From NCBI GenBank assembly GCA_021414185.1, contig JAIOOZ010000381.1, positions 1 through 14,187 of the forward strand: 14,187 nt of DNA, in the 5' to 3' direction. A program made the translations under genes and the position numbers. This DNA comes from Betaproteobacteria bacterium. GTDB taxonomy: Bacteria; Pseudomonadota; Gammaproteobacteria; Burkholderiales; SG8-41. This document shows, one piece after another, positions 6,613 through 13,517 of the stretch; the first letter of the stretch is position 1, and each line of letters starts with the position of its first letter. The notes below the pieces were generated by a model. That model was not told where the DNA came from. It was given only the letters and a program-made list of their open reading frames with translations, and searched no databases.

Positions 6613-8391
6613 CTATCGCTGGCGTATTGTCGCGGGTGCGGCAGCGGCGGACAAGTCGACCGCGTTTTCCACCGAGCGCGCCAGCTGGTTCTTGCGGATG
6701 CGCTGCGTCGGCGTTTTGGGAAACTCGGCTATGGTCTCAAGATAACGCGGAACCTGGAAGCGCGGCAGGCGCGGCCCGCACCACCGCAGAAACTCAGTGG
6801 GGTCGAGTTGCTTGCCGGGCACCAGGCGCACTATCAGTTTCAGTTCGTCGTCGCCCAACTCACCCGGCACGCCGACCAGCGCGCATTCTTCGATGGCCGG
6901 GTGGTCGTTGACCACGCGCTCTACCTCCCACGCGGAAATGTTGATGCCGCGGCGGCGCACGCTGTCCTTGGTGCGCCCCGCATAGTACAGCCACCCTTCG
7001 GCATCGCTCTTCACGAGGTCGCCGGTGCGAAACCATGCGCCGGCCATCGCTTCGCGCGTTGCAGCCTCGTTGCGGAAATAGCCGAGGAAATGCAGGCCCG
7101 GTTCGCGTGCGCGCACCAGCAGTTCGCCGGATTCGCCGGCCGCAACCGCAGCGCCGTCGTCGTCGACGAGCTTGACGTCGAAATACGACAGCGGCTTGCC
7201 GATGGAGCCGACCGGACCGCCGATATTGATGGTGACGAACGTAATCATCTCGGACAACCCATATCCTTCGCGCATCTGCACGCCGAACCGCTCCGAAAAT
7301 GCATTCCATGTTTCAAGCGGGCAGCCGCCGCCCCAGGCCATGCGCACGGCATGTTCGCGGTCGTCCGCGCGAGGCGGCTGCTTCAGCAGCATGGGCAGCA
7401 CGCCGCCGAGGTAATGGATATGGGTCGCGCGGCAGCGTCGCACGGCATCCCAGAACCCCGACGCGCTGAACCGTTCCACCATCGCGAGCGTGATTTTTTC
7501 CAGGATGGCGGCGATCAGCACCGCGACGCCGGCGCCGTGATGCAATGATTCCCACAGGAAAAACACGTCGCCCGGCTGCGCGCCGGTCAGCCGTAGCGTG
7601 CCCATCGGCCCGGCGCGCAGGGTGCGGTCGGATTTCAGCACGCCCTTCGGCGGACCGGTGGTGCCGGAACTCGGTGTCAGCGCGATGATGTCGTCGGCGG
7701 CAGGCGCGATGCGCGGCGGTTGATTGTCAGGATAAGCGATGAGTCCGGCAAAGCCGTTTTTTACGGCGGCACCGCGCCAGACGACTTTTTCTGTTTTGCC
7801 GCCTGCGAGCACCGCCCTGGTTTGTTCCTCGTACGCGGTGTCGATCAAGAGCGCGCGCGGTTCGAACTGCGTGAAAAAATGGTCGAGTGCGGCGCCGATC
7901 AGGCTGACGTTGACCGACACCCGCACCAGCCCGACCTTGGCGAGGGCCAGGATGGCGACGACGTGGTCGGGGTGGCTGGGCAGCATGAGCGCGACGCGAT
8001 CCCCGGGCACCAGTCCCTGCGCGAGCAACCCATTGGCGAGGCGGTTCGCCGCGTCGTCGATCTCGCCGAAAGTGTACTGGCGGTCTTCGAACAGCAGAAA
8101 AACGTGGCCGGGGTCGTCGCGCGCACGCTGGTCCATGCGGCTGCGCAGAGTCGCATTGTCGACCGGCGGCATTTCATTGGTTGCGGGAGCGCTCATGCTG
8201 GATTGCAATGTATCGCATTTCCTGCAATCGAGCATATTGCCCAACGCTCCGGTACGGCCTTCCGCGGTGGCGACCCACGGTCGGTTTATCCACGGCGGCT
8301 GGTGGCGGACATGCTGTCTGTGGCCGCATGCAAGCTCGGCAACCCAGTGCTGCTCTTCGTCCTGGCGGTAGCCGACAATGCGCTGTTTCAT
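6613..8391 (-). CDS. DUF3565 domain fused in frame to an acyl-CoA ligase
   Basis: One open frame encodes a DUF3565 domain (residues 1-60 from ATG 8391) and then an ANL-superfamily acyl-CoA synthetase; no stop separates them. Taken as a fusion it is 592 aa. If the ligase begins at its own ATG 8196 (MSAPATNEM) it is 527 aa, a normal length. That ATG has no good Shine-Dalgarno. In ligase numbering the ATP P-loop SSGTTGPPKG is at about 176-185, YGLSE at 312-316, RTGDL at 390-394, and GRTKDSVRRRGINIS at 407-421. It resembles CaiC-like carnitine or fatty acid CoA ligases. The C-terminal A10 segment reads KTPTQRIRKNQL, so the usual adenylation lysine is replaced by Arg (about 499). It probably activates an imported carboxylic acid to its CoA thioester in the cytoplasm. 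It is first in a run with Bug, crotonase and DUF3565 genes. Confidence 0.85.
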   Translation of the reverse strand: MKQRIVGYRQDEEQHWVAELACGHRQHVRHQPPWINRPWVATAEGRTGALGNMLDCRKCDTLQSSMSAPATNEMPPVDNATLRSRMDQRARDDPGHVFLLFEDRQYTFGEIDDAANRLANGLLAQGLVPGDRVALMLPSHPDHVVAILALAKVGLVRVSVNVSLIGAALDHFFTQFEPRALLIDTAYEEQTRAVLAGGKTEKVVWRGAAVKNGFAGLIAYPDNQPPRIAPAADDIIALTPSSGTTGPPKGVLKSDRTLRAGPMGTLRLTGAQPGDVFFLWESLHHGAGVAVLIAAILEKITLAMVERFSASGFWDAVRRCRATHIHYLGGVLPMLLKQPPRADDREHAVRMAWGGGCPLETWNAFSERFGVQMREGYGLSEMITFVTINIGGPVGSIGKPLSYFDVKLVDDDGAAVAAGESGELLVRAREPGLHFLGYFRNEAATREAMAGAWFRTGDLVKSDAEGWLYYAGRTKDSVRRRGINISAWEVERVVNDHPAIEECALVGVPGELGDDELKLIVRLVPGKQLDPTEFLRWCGPRLPRFQVPRYLETIAEFPKTPTQRIRKNQLARSVENAVDLSAAAAPATIRQR

Positions 8392-8400
8392 GCCGGGTTC
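8213..8400. repeat. Direct repeat copy 2 (DUF3565 region)
   Basis: This pairs with 4598-4785 at a constant offset of 3615 bases, without gaps as read by eye. It covers the DUF3565 part of the fused gene and its start. Confidence 0.8.
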
Positions 8401-8487
8401 AGCATGAACACGCGTTATCACTGATGGGGGCTGCGGTTGGAAAAATAGTCGCGATGAGAGAAAGGATCCCGCGCATGCCAGTCAATC

Positions 8488-9180
8488 TTACGGCCTGACG
8501 CTGGCCATGGTTTCATGAACGTCATACGCCATGATCGCGAGGAAGCCCGCCAGCAGCAGGTATTGCGCGGTGTATTGCAGTCGAATCGACAGCGGCGCGC
8601 GGTAGTACTCCGAGTCGAGCACCCGCCTGTCCTTGAACGCTGCCCAGACCTGCGGGGCGGCAAAAATGGCAATGATGATCAATAGCGGGCTGGGTTTCCA
8701 CAGGAAGAGGGCCGCCAGCATGGGCACGCCGAGAAACCAGATGCGCGGTGAAATGACGGAGACTATGCGTCCGCCGTCCAGCGGCGTCAGCGGAATCAGG
8801 TTGAACAGGTTGAGGACAAAGCCCGCATAGGCGAGCGCCATCAAGAGACCGCTGCCGGAATCGCGCGCCAGGATGTAGCACACGAAAGCTGCGGCGCTGC
8901 CGAGCATGGGGCCGGCAATGCCGACGAACGCCTCGGTTTCGGCGTTCATCGGTTGTTCTTTCAGTTCGATCCATGCGCCGACGAACGGAATAAAAGTGGG
9001 CAGCCCCACGTTCAGGCCGCGCTTTCTGGCGGCAAGAAAATGCCCCATTTCATGCGCAAAAATCAAAGCCACGAAGCCCACCGCGTACCACCAGCCAAAT
9101 ACGAAGGCGTAGGCAAACACCGAAATCAGCATCGAGCCGCCTGAAGCCAGGAATTTCCCCAGCTTCCCCGCGAACAGCAA
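8488..9180 (-). CDS. M50 family (site-2 type) membrane metalloprotease
   Basis: This is an inner-membrane zinc metalloprotease of the site-2 protease/M50 family, about 230 aa. The HExxH zinc motif is HEMGH (about 43-47), set in a hydrophobic helix. The third ligand lies in the NLIPLTPLDGGR segment (Asp about 135). At least four hydrophobic helices are visible. Such enzymes cleave membrane proteins within the bilayer. The start is uncertain. TTG 9180 follows the J-protein stop by 14 bases. CTG 9198 overlaps that stop as CTGA. ATG 9132 would remove the GKLGKFLASGG lead. The frame is open up to 9393, but that part is out-of-phase sequence of the J gene. There is no PDZ domain. It is the last gene of a four-gene cluster, pointing to envelope quality control or signalling. 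Confidence 0.88.
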   Translation of the reverse strand: MLFAGKLGKFLASGGSMLISVFAYAFVFGWWYAVGFVALIFAHEMGHFLAARKRGLNVGLPTFIPFVGAWIELKEQPMNAETEAFVGIAGPMLGSAAAFVCYILARDSGSGLLMALAYAGFVLNLFNLIPLTPLDGGRIVSVISPRIWFLGVPMLAALFLWKPSPLLIIIAIFAAPQVWAAFKDRRVLDSEYYRAPLSIRLQYTAQYLLLAGFLAIMAYDVHETMASVRP

Positions 9181-9194
9181 GGCGGCCAGGGCTT

Positions 9195-9554
9195 TCAGGC
9201 AGTCACCCCGTGCAGTTGCATCGCGTAAGCGTAAGCGCTGTTTATTTCTTTCGACTTGCGCTCGGCCAGCGCCTTCAGTTCTTCGCCCAGCGATGCCACC
9301 TTGTCGGGGTGGTACTGGTGCATCAGTGTTCGGTACGACTGCCGGATCTCGTCCACCGTGGCGTCGGGAGCGACCTTGAGAATTTCGTGCCACGCCTGGG
9401 GTGCGTTGAGAGGGTCTTTTGACGCTTCGGGTTGCGGGGCTGATGCGGAATCGGTTTGCGCCGGCGCTGCGGGCCCGCCCGTCAGGAGTTTGGAGACGAC
9501 CCAGTAGCCGACGTAGAGGCCGAAGAGGATGACGATGATTTCGGTGGCAGACAT
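9195..9554 (-). CDS. Membrane-anchored J-domain protein
   Basis: This 119-aa protein has one N-terminal transmembrane helix (about 5-24), a Pro/Ala/Ser-rich linker (25-50) and a C-terminal J domain (about 53-117). The HPD tripeptide that stimulates DnaK ATPase is at 82-84, preceded by a typical helix II (VDEIRQSYRTLMHQY). There is no Gly/Phe or zinc-finger region, so it is a type III J protein like DjlA, presumably placing Hsp70 at the inner membrane. It starts 11 bases after the upstream membrane-protein gene and its stop touches the M50 protease reading frame, so the genes are almost certainly co-translated. Its client may be the DUF2167 protein or its partner; that is inference. Confidence 0.92.
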   Translation of the reverse strand: MSATEIIVILFGLYVGYWVVSKLLTGGPAAPAQTDSASAPQPEASKDPLNAPQAWHEILKVAPDATVDEIRQSYRTLMHQYHPDKVASLGEELKALAERKSKEINSAYAYAMQLHGVTA

Positions 9555-9565
9555 GGCGGGCGCCG

Positions 9566-10276
9566 TTAAGTCAGCGATCGGCGATGCTCGCGCATGGCCA
9601 GCATCCGCGGCGTATCATCGTCCTCGCCTTCGATGGCTTCGTCCAGCCTCGCCACCAGCGTCGCGCGCGTGGTATTCCAGCCGTCGGCTTTTTGCAGGCG
9701 GCGCGCTGCATGCGCGAGGTCTTCGGTGACGGGCATTTTCAGCGAAACGGTTCTCACGAGATTCAAAGCGAACGGCGAACAAACCAGCGATTCGAAGGCC
9801 AGCGCTGCGAACTGTTTTCCGCTCAGACCAAACGTGGCCCGGTGCAGCCACAGCCACAGCAGCGCGGCGCCGATGTTGAGATACAGCAGTAGTATGCCCG
9901 CTATGAGCATGCGGTCCGCCAGCGTCGTAAAAAATCCCAGCGGCAGGCAAACAAAAAGCGCCAACGCCATTCCCCACACCAGGGGCGCCAGAGGGTCCAA
10001 TGCATTCCTGCGCGCCGTCCAATCCGCAGTCCCCTCCGCCGCGCCGCCTTCGAAAGCCCACGATAGCCGGAACAGCGGGCGATGCGGCAGGAATGGATTG
10101 GGAATAAACACGTCTTTGCCCAGGATCCTGGCGTCGTCAAAGCCGAAACGGACCGCCCAATCGTCCTTGCCCTTCGGCACCAGTATGCCCTCGTTGCAGT
10201 GGAGCAGGAGCGCCGAGTCGTAAAGGTACAGGCCGGCGATCGCCAGCATCAGTATTACTTCGTCCGTGAGCGGCAT
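9566..10276 (-). CDS. Uncharacterised multi-pass membrane protein
   Basis: I do not recognise a named family. The 236-aa product shows hydrophobic helices near 6-25, 97-116 and 123-144, with a weaker one near 155-175. Between the first two lies a soluble loop of about 70 residues rich in aromatics and prolines (PFLPHRPLFRLSWAFEGG). The C-terminus is charged and probably cytoplasmic. ATG 10276 overlaps the stop of the DUF2167 gene by one base (TAATG), a strong sign of translational coupling. The frame stays open upstream to 10702, but that part is an out-of-frame reading of the DUF2167 gene. Its position between DUF2167 and the J protein suggests it is a partner in one membrane complex; this is inference. 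Confidence 0.85.
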   Translation of the reverse strand: MPLTDEVILMLAIAGLYLYDSALLLHCNEGILVPKGKDDWAVRFGFDDARILGKDVFIPNPFLPHRPLFRLSWAFEGGAAEGTADWTARRNALDPLAPLVWGMALALFVCLPLGFFTTLADRMLIAGILLLYLNIGAALLWLWLHRATFGLSGKQFAALAFESLVCSPFALNLVRTVSLKMPVTEDLAHAARRLQKADGWNTTRATLVARLDEAIEGEDDDTPRMLAMREHRRSLT

Positions 10277-11109
10277 TACTCCTGCTTGCGTTTGAACATC
10301 GATTTGAATCCGGCCAGGACAGCGATAGCGCCGCCGATGATCAGTTTCCAGAACGCGGCGAAAAAGCCTGCGAGTGCCGCCCAGAAGCCTTTCTTGGTGG
10401 CAACGGCAGCCGCCCCGCCGAGAATAAGTGCCGCCAGTCCATACTCCGCGACTTTGTCTCCCGGCTTGAACTCCGCGTATTTTTCTCCGGCCACATAGCT
10501 GAACTGCTGCAGCGCCGATTTGAATTCCTGGGTGTCCGCCGGCAGGCTCTTGGGATCCGACACCAGTATCGCGCTCATCACGCCCGAGCGGCCCAACAGG
10601 CGGCTGGTGTAATTGACGATCAGCGCGCCGGTGTCCGTTTTGAGCCGGGTTCCCCATTCCAGCCGCTTGGTGTCCGTGTCGTAGTGGGGCGGCACTTCCC
10701 ATCCGTCGGTATACAGAGGCCGCATGCCGAGACGCTTGCGTTCGTCATTGCCCGGCCCATCGCTGTCCTTGAGACTTTTCAATATCTGATCGGCATCTAT
10801 TTTTTCATCGTCCTTCACGAACCCGGAGGGCGCGAAGGAAAATACTGCGAACCATTGCAGGGATTCCGGCGCGATCAGGTAATGCCCATCGGACGGCGGA
10901 TTGCCGTTCAACTCGAGAAATCGCCGGGTATTCTGCGCGTCGAGAAAAACGTGGCCTTTCGGCACCTGGATAGTGGCTTTTTCGGCGATGCGCCCTTCGG
11001 TGGGCCCGACCTGCCAGGCCAGTTTCCTCAGTTCGGCCAACTGTGGAGAATCCGCCTGCGCCGATGCGAGCAGCGGCCATATCAACAACAACCCGAGAAC
11101 CCAGCGCAT
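10276..11109 (-). CDS. DUF2167 family membrane-anchored exported protein
   Basis: This 277-aa protein matches DUF2167, an exported family of unknown function. It has an N-terminal signal peptide (about 1-18, LLASAQA). Family blocks follow: WQVGPTEGRIAEKATIQVP (32-50), WFAVFSFAPSGFVKDDEKID (86-105), NDERKRLG (121-128), GWEVPPHYD (136-144), NYTSRLLGRSGV (166-177) and GDKVAEYGLAALILGGAAA (217-235). Two C-terminal hydrophobic segments (about 224-238 and 242-267) end in a basic tail. The bulk is thus likely periplasmic and anchored by the C-terminus. ATG 11109 was chosen for its strong ribosome site and the signal peptide directly after it; the frame extends upstream to 11181 without signs of coding. 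It is the first gene of the four-gene cluster. Confidence 0.93.
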   Translation of the reverse strand: MRWVLGLLLIWPLLASAQADSPQLAELRKLAWQVGPTEGRIAEKATIQVPKGHVFLDAQNTRRFLELNGNPPSDGHYLIAPESLQWFAVFSFAPSGFVKDDEKIDADQILKSLKDSDGPGNDERKRLGMRPLYTDGWEVPPHYDTDTKRLEWGTRLKTDTGALIVNYTSRLLGRSGVMSAILVSDPKSLPADTQEFKSALQQFSYVAGEKYAEFKPGDKVAEYGLAALILGGAAAVATKKGFWAALAGFFAAFWKLIIGGAIAVLAGFKSMFKRKQE

Positions 11110-11116
11110 GATTATT

Positions 11117-11124
11117 CTCCCTTT
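11117..11124 (-). promoter_or_regulatory. Strong ribosome binding site of the DUF2167 gene
   Basis: On the minus strand AAAGGGAG ends seven bases before ATG 11109. It is one of the best Shine-Dalgarno sites in the window and fixes this start. The 182-base gap upstream (11110-11291) is the most likely home of the cluster promoter, but I see no convincing -35/-10 pair. Confidence 0.75.
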
Positions 11125-11291
11125 AAGGTGGTGCGGTCGTTCGTGCCCGGACAAGCGCAAATTGCAATGACTGCCACGCATGGTCTCGCGGAGTCAGGCC
11201 ATTGTCATATTCGCCCACAGCCCATTCTCTACCTGTTTTTGCCAGGTTCCAAGCGCGGGCGCCGATAACCGTTTCCCGGCCTGCGAAGTAA

Positions 11292-12263
11292 TTAATTCAG
11301 CTGGATGCCAGTCGCCTTGACGAGTTTCGTCAGGCGCTCGTTGTCCGCGCGTATATCGGCCGCGAGATGTTCGGGCGTGCTCGAAGTCGCGATCAGTCCC
11401 TGCGTGAGCAGCTTGGCTTTCACGTCGGGCTGGGCGAGCGCGCGCACGGTTTCCGCGTTGAGGCGGTTGATGATTTCGCGCGGCGTACCTGCCGAAGTAA
11501 ACAAGCCGTACCAAGTGAGCGTGACGAAAGCGGGCAGCCCCGTTTGGCTGATAGTCGGCACTGCGGGCAGCGGCGGGTAGACGGTATCGCCGGATACGCC
11601 GAGCGCTTTCAAGCGGCCGGACAGAATCTGCGGCAGCACCGCGGGATCGAGAAAACCGAGGTCTGCATGGCCGCCCATCAGGTCGGTGATCGCCGGTGCC
11701 GTGCCTTTGTACGGGATATGCGTCATGCGCGTGCCGGCCAGCATGTTGAACAATTCCCCCGCAATGTGTTGTCCGCTGCCGGCGCCGCCGGACACCATGT
11801 TGAGCACGCCGGGCTTTGCTTTCGCGATGGCGATCAGTTCGCGCGCATTGCGGGCGGGCACCGACGGATGCGCGACCAGGATGTACGGCCACGAGACGAG
11901 ATTGCTGATGGGTGCCAAATCGCGCGCGGACACATAAGGCGGTGGTGGATTCATGAGATGCGCGGCGGCGATGGGACCGCGCCCCGCGACGAGCAGTGTG
12001 TAGCCGTCAGGTGCCGACTTGGCGACGTAATCGGTGCCCACCGTGCCGGTCGCGCCGGGACGGTTGTCGACGATGACAGATTGCCCGAGCGCTTCGGCAA
12101 GTTTTTGCGCAATCGCGCGCCCGGTGATGTCGACGCCGCCGCCGGCCGGATAGGGGACGACGACGCGGAGCGGCTTCGCCGGATAAGTTTGTGCAGCCGA
12201 CAACGCTGCATTGAGCAGCAGCGTCGCCGCGCAAATGCGAAATATGCGGAACTTTTTATGCAT
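11292..12263 (-). CDS. Bug/TctC-family periplasmic solute-binding protein
   Basis: This complete 323-aa Bug receptor has a signal peptide (MHKKFRIFRI, hydrophobic about 8-22, cleavage near LSAAQ-TYPAK). The ligand-loop signature PYPAGGGVDITGR is at about 37-49, followed by DNRPGATGTVG, SAPDGYTLLV, HIPYKGTAPAI and the C-terminal WYGLFTSAGTP block. ATG 12263 follows the stop of the broken MFS gene by two bases with no Shine-Dalgarno, so translation probably depends on coupling to that gene. The frameshift upstream could therefore lower its expression. An alternative GTG at 12317 lies inside the MFS gene and is less likely. Context (hydantoinase B, MFS, Bug) suggests uptake of a cyclic amide, amino acid derivative or acid; this is inference. 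Confidence 0.95.
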   Translation of the reverse strand: MHKKFRIFRICAATLLLNAALSAAQTYPAKPLRVVVPYPAGGGVDITGRAIAQKLAEALGQSVIVDNRPGATGTVGTDYVAKSAPDGYTLLVAGRGPIAAAHLMNPPPPYVSARDLAPISNLVSWPYILVAHPSVPARNARELIAIAKAKPGVLNMVSGGAGSGQHIAGELFNMLAGTRMTHIPYKGTAPAITDLMGGHADLGFLDPAVLPQILSGRLKALGVSGDTVYPPLPAVPTISQTGLPAFVTLTWYGLFTSAGTPREIINRLNAETVRALAQPDVKAKLLTQGLIATSSTPEHLAADIRADNERLTKLVKATGIQLN

Positions 12264-12265
12264 GT

Positions 12266-13391
12266 TCAGCGGTTGCGCAGCAGATAAATGCCGATGAACA
12301 GCACCGGTACGCCGCACATCACGAAGCCGATGCCGTAGCTGCCGGTGGTTTCAAGCAGGCCCGAATACATGACTGGCAGCGCCAGCGCGCCGACCTGGCC
12401 GAATGAGAGCACGCCGCCCGTGACGCCGCCGCGCATGTCCTCCGGGGAGGCGTGCGCGGTTTCTGCGAGCAGGATGCCGTGCCACGACAGCGCGGTGGCG
12501 CTGATCAGGCAGGCGACGAGGCCGACCGCGAGCGCGGGCCAGCCGGCATTGCACATGGCGAGGAGCACGACGCTGGCGGCCATGCCGAGCGAAAGTCCCG
12601 CCATGATGAGGCGCGGCGAAACATGGCCGCTGCCGAGCCAGCCCCACCGGCGTGTAACCTATCGTCGTCAGGTAGACCACGAAGTACGCGGTCACTGCGG
12701 TCTGCAGGCCGTTGAACGCAAGGCAGGCAAAAGACAATGCGCGCAGGCGCGGCGTGGCGAGCACCGCCGCCAGCGTCGTGCGGAAATCCGACAACTTGAA
12801 CATGCGCGTCGGCACGCGATCGGTATCGAAAATTCCGCGCACGGGCTGCAGCATCACCGCAAAGACGGCGCACGCCGCCGCGCAGAACAGCATGGTGGTG
12901 CGCCAGCCAAGCCACTCGGTCATTTGCGGCGCGAGTACGCCGGCGAGCAGCAGGCCGGCCGGCACCGCGGTTTGCTTGAGCGAGAACACCAGCGGCAGGT
13001 ACTGCGGCGGCGAGCAGCGGCTGAGCAGATGCGAGCTGGCGGGCGTGGACACCGCCGCGCCGCCGCCGCCGACGATGGCCGAGATGACGAGCAGCAATGG
13101 ATTGCCCGTTGTCAGAAAAGCGGTGCCGGCGGCCAGCAACAGGAGTGCGAGCTGGCTCATGCGCAAAGCGCCATAGCGCACGATGAAGCTGCCGCAGCCC
13201 AACTGCACGAAAAGGGCGGCGACCGCCGTCAGGCCGAAATAGATGCCGATCCACGCCGGCGCCAGGTGCAGATCCAGTATGATTGCCGGCGCGATCACGG
13301 CCGGCAGCGATTTGCCGAGCGAGATGAACGTCTGCTGCAGGAACATCGTCCCGAGGGCGAGCTTCAGATGTTCTGCGGGACGCGTGCTCAA
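12266..13391 (-). pseudogene. MFS transporter, broken by an internal deletion and frameshift
   Basis: This is an inner-membrane MFS permease read in two frames. The first part starts at TTG 13391 (STRPAEHLKLALGTMFLQQ), where GGAG lies four bases upstream. It covers the first six helices, the central loop and the start of helix seven, ending in family-like sequence at LTTIGYTPV. The frame then turns into an Arg/Pro-rich shadow ending at 12351. The remaining helices continue in another frame: GWLGSGHVSPRLIMAGLSLG, then a clean hydrophobic series to the stop at 12266. The join lies at about 12636-12650. Roughly 15-20 residues of helix seven seem to be missing there, so a deletion that is not a multiple of three is more likely than a one-base slip. 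Either true decay or an assembly error would explain it. Confidence 0.85.
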
Positions 13392-13395
13392 TTCA

Positions 13396-13400
13396 CTCCT
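13396..13400 (-). promoter_or_regulatory. Ribosome binding site supporting the TTG start of the MFS gene
   Basis: AGGAG on the minus strand ends four bases before TTG 13391. The next in-frame ATG (13346) would cut into the first helix, so this site decides for the TTG. Confidence 0.55.
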
Positions 13401-13443
13401 TTTTGTGTAGAGCCCATCTCAACAATACAAAAAAACGACAATC

Positions 13444-13474
13444 AGCCGCAGATACACGCAGATAAACGCGGATA
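13444..13474 (+). repeat. Inverted repeat, left arm (10-bp periodic)
   Basis: This 31-base arm is made of three units of about 10 bases of the form GCAGATAAAC. It is the reverse complement of 13519-13549 with two mismatches (29 of 31 match). It lies between the hydantoinase B and MFS genes. The pattern resembles a short dispersed intergenic repeat common in environmental bacteria, but I cannot confirm copy number from one window. Confidence 0.85.
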
Positions 13475-13517
13475 GAAATCCAAGGCAGCCTTCTTGCCGA
13501 CGTTTAGTCCTTTGAAC

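Noticed and set aside
4598..8400. Composite transposon bounded by the two direct repeats.
   Set aside because: The repeats encode DUF3565, not a transposase. No terminal inverted repeats or target-site duplications were seen.
11194..11291. Coding-like stretch after the fourth Bug gene in another frame (GTWQKQVENGLWANM).
   Set aside because: It reads somewhat like protein but is short, has no start of its own and matches nothing I recognise. It could be a gene relic, but it cannot be supported.
12345..13475. Long plus-strand frame opposite the second MFS gene.
   Set aside because: The composition is low-complexity Arg/Gln/His and it runs into the inverted repeat; the minus strand shows a clear MFS series.
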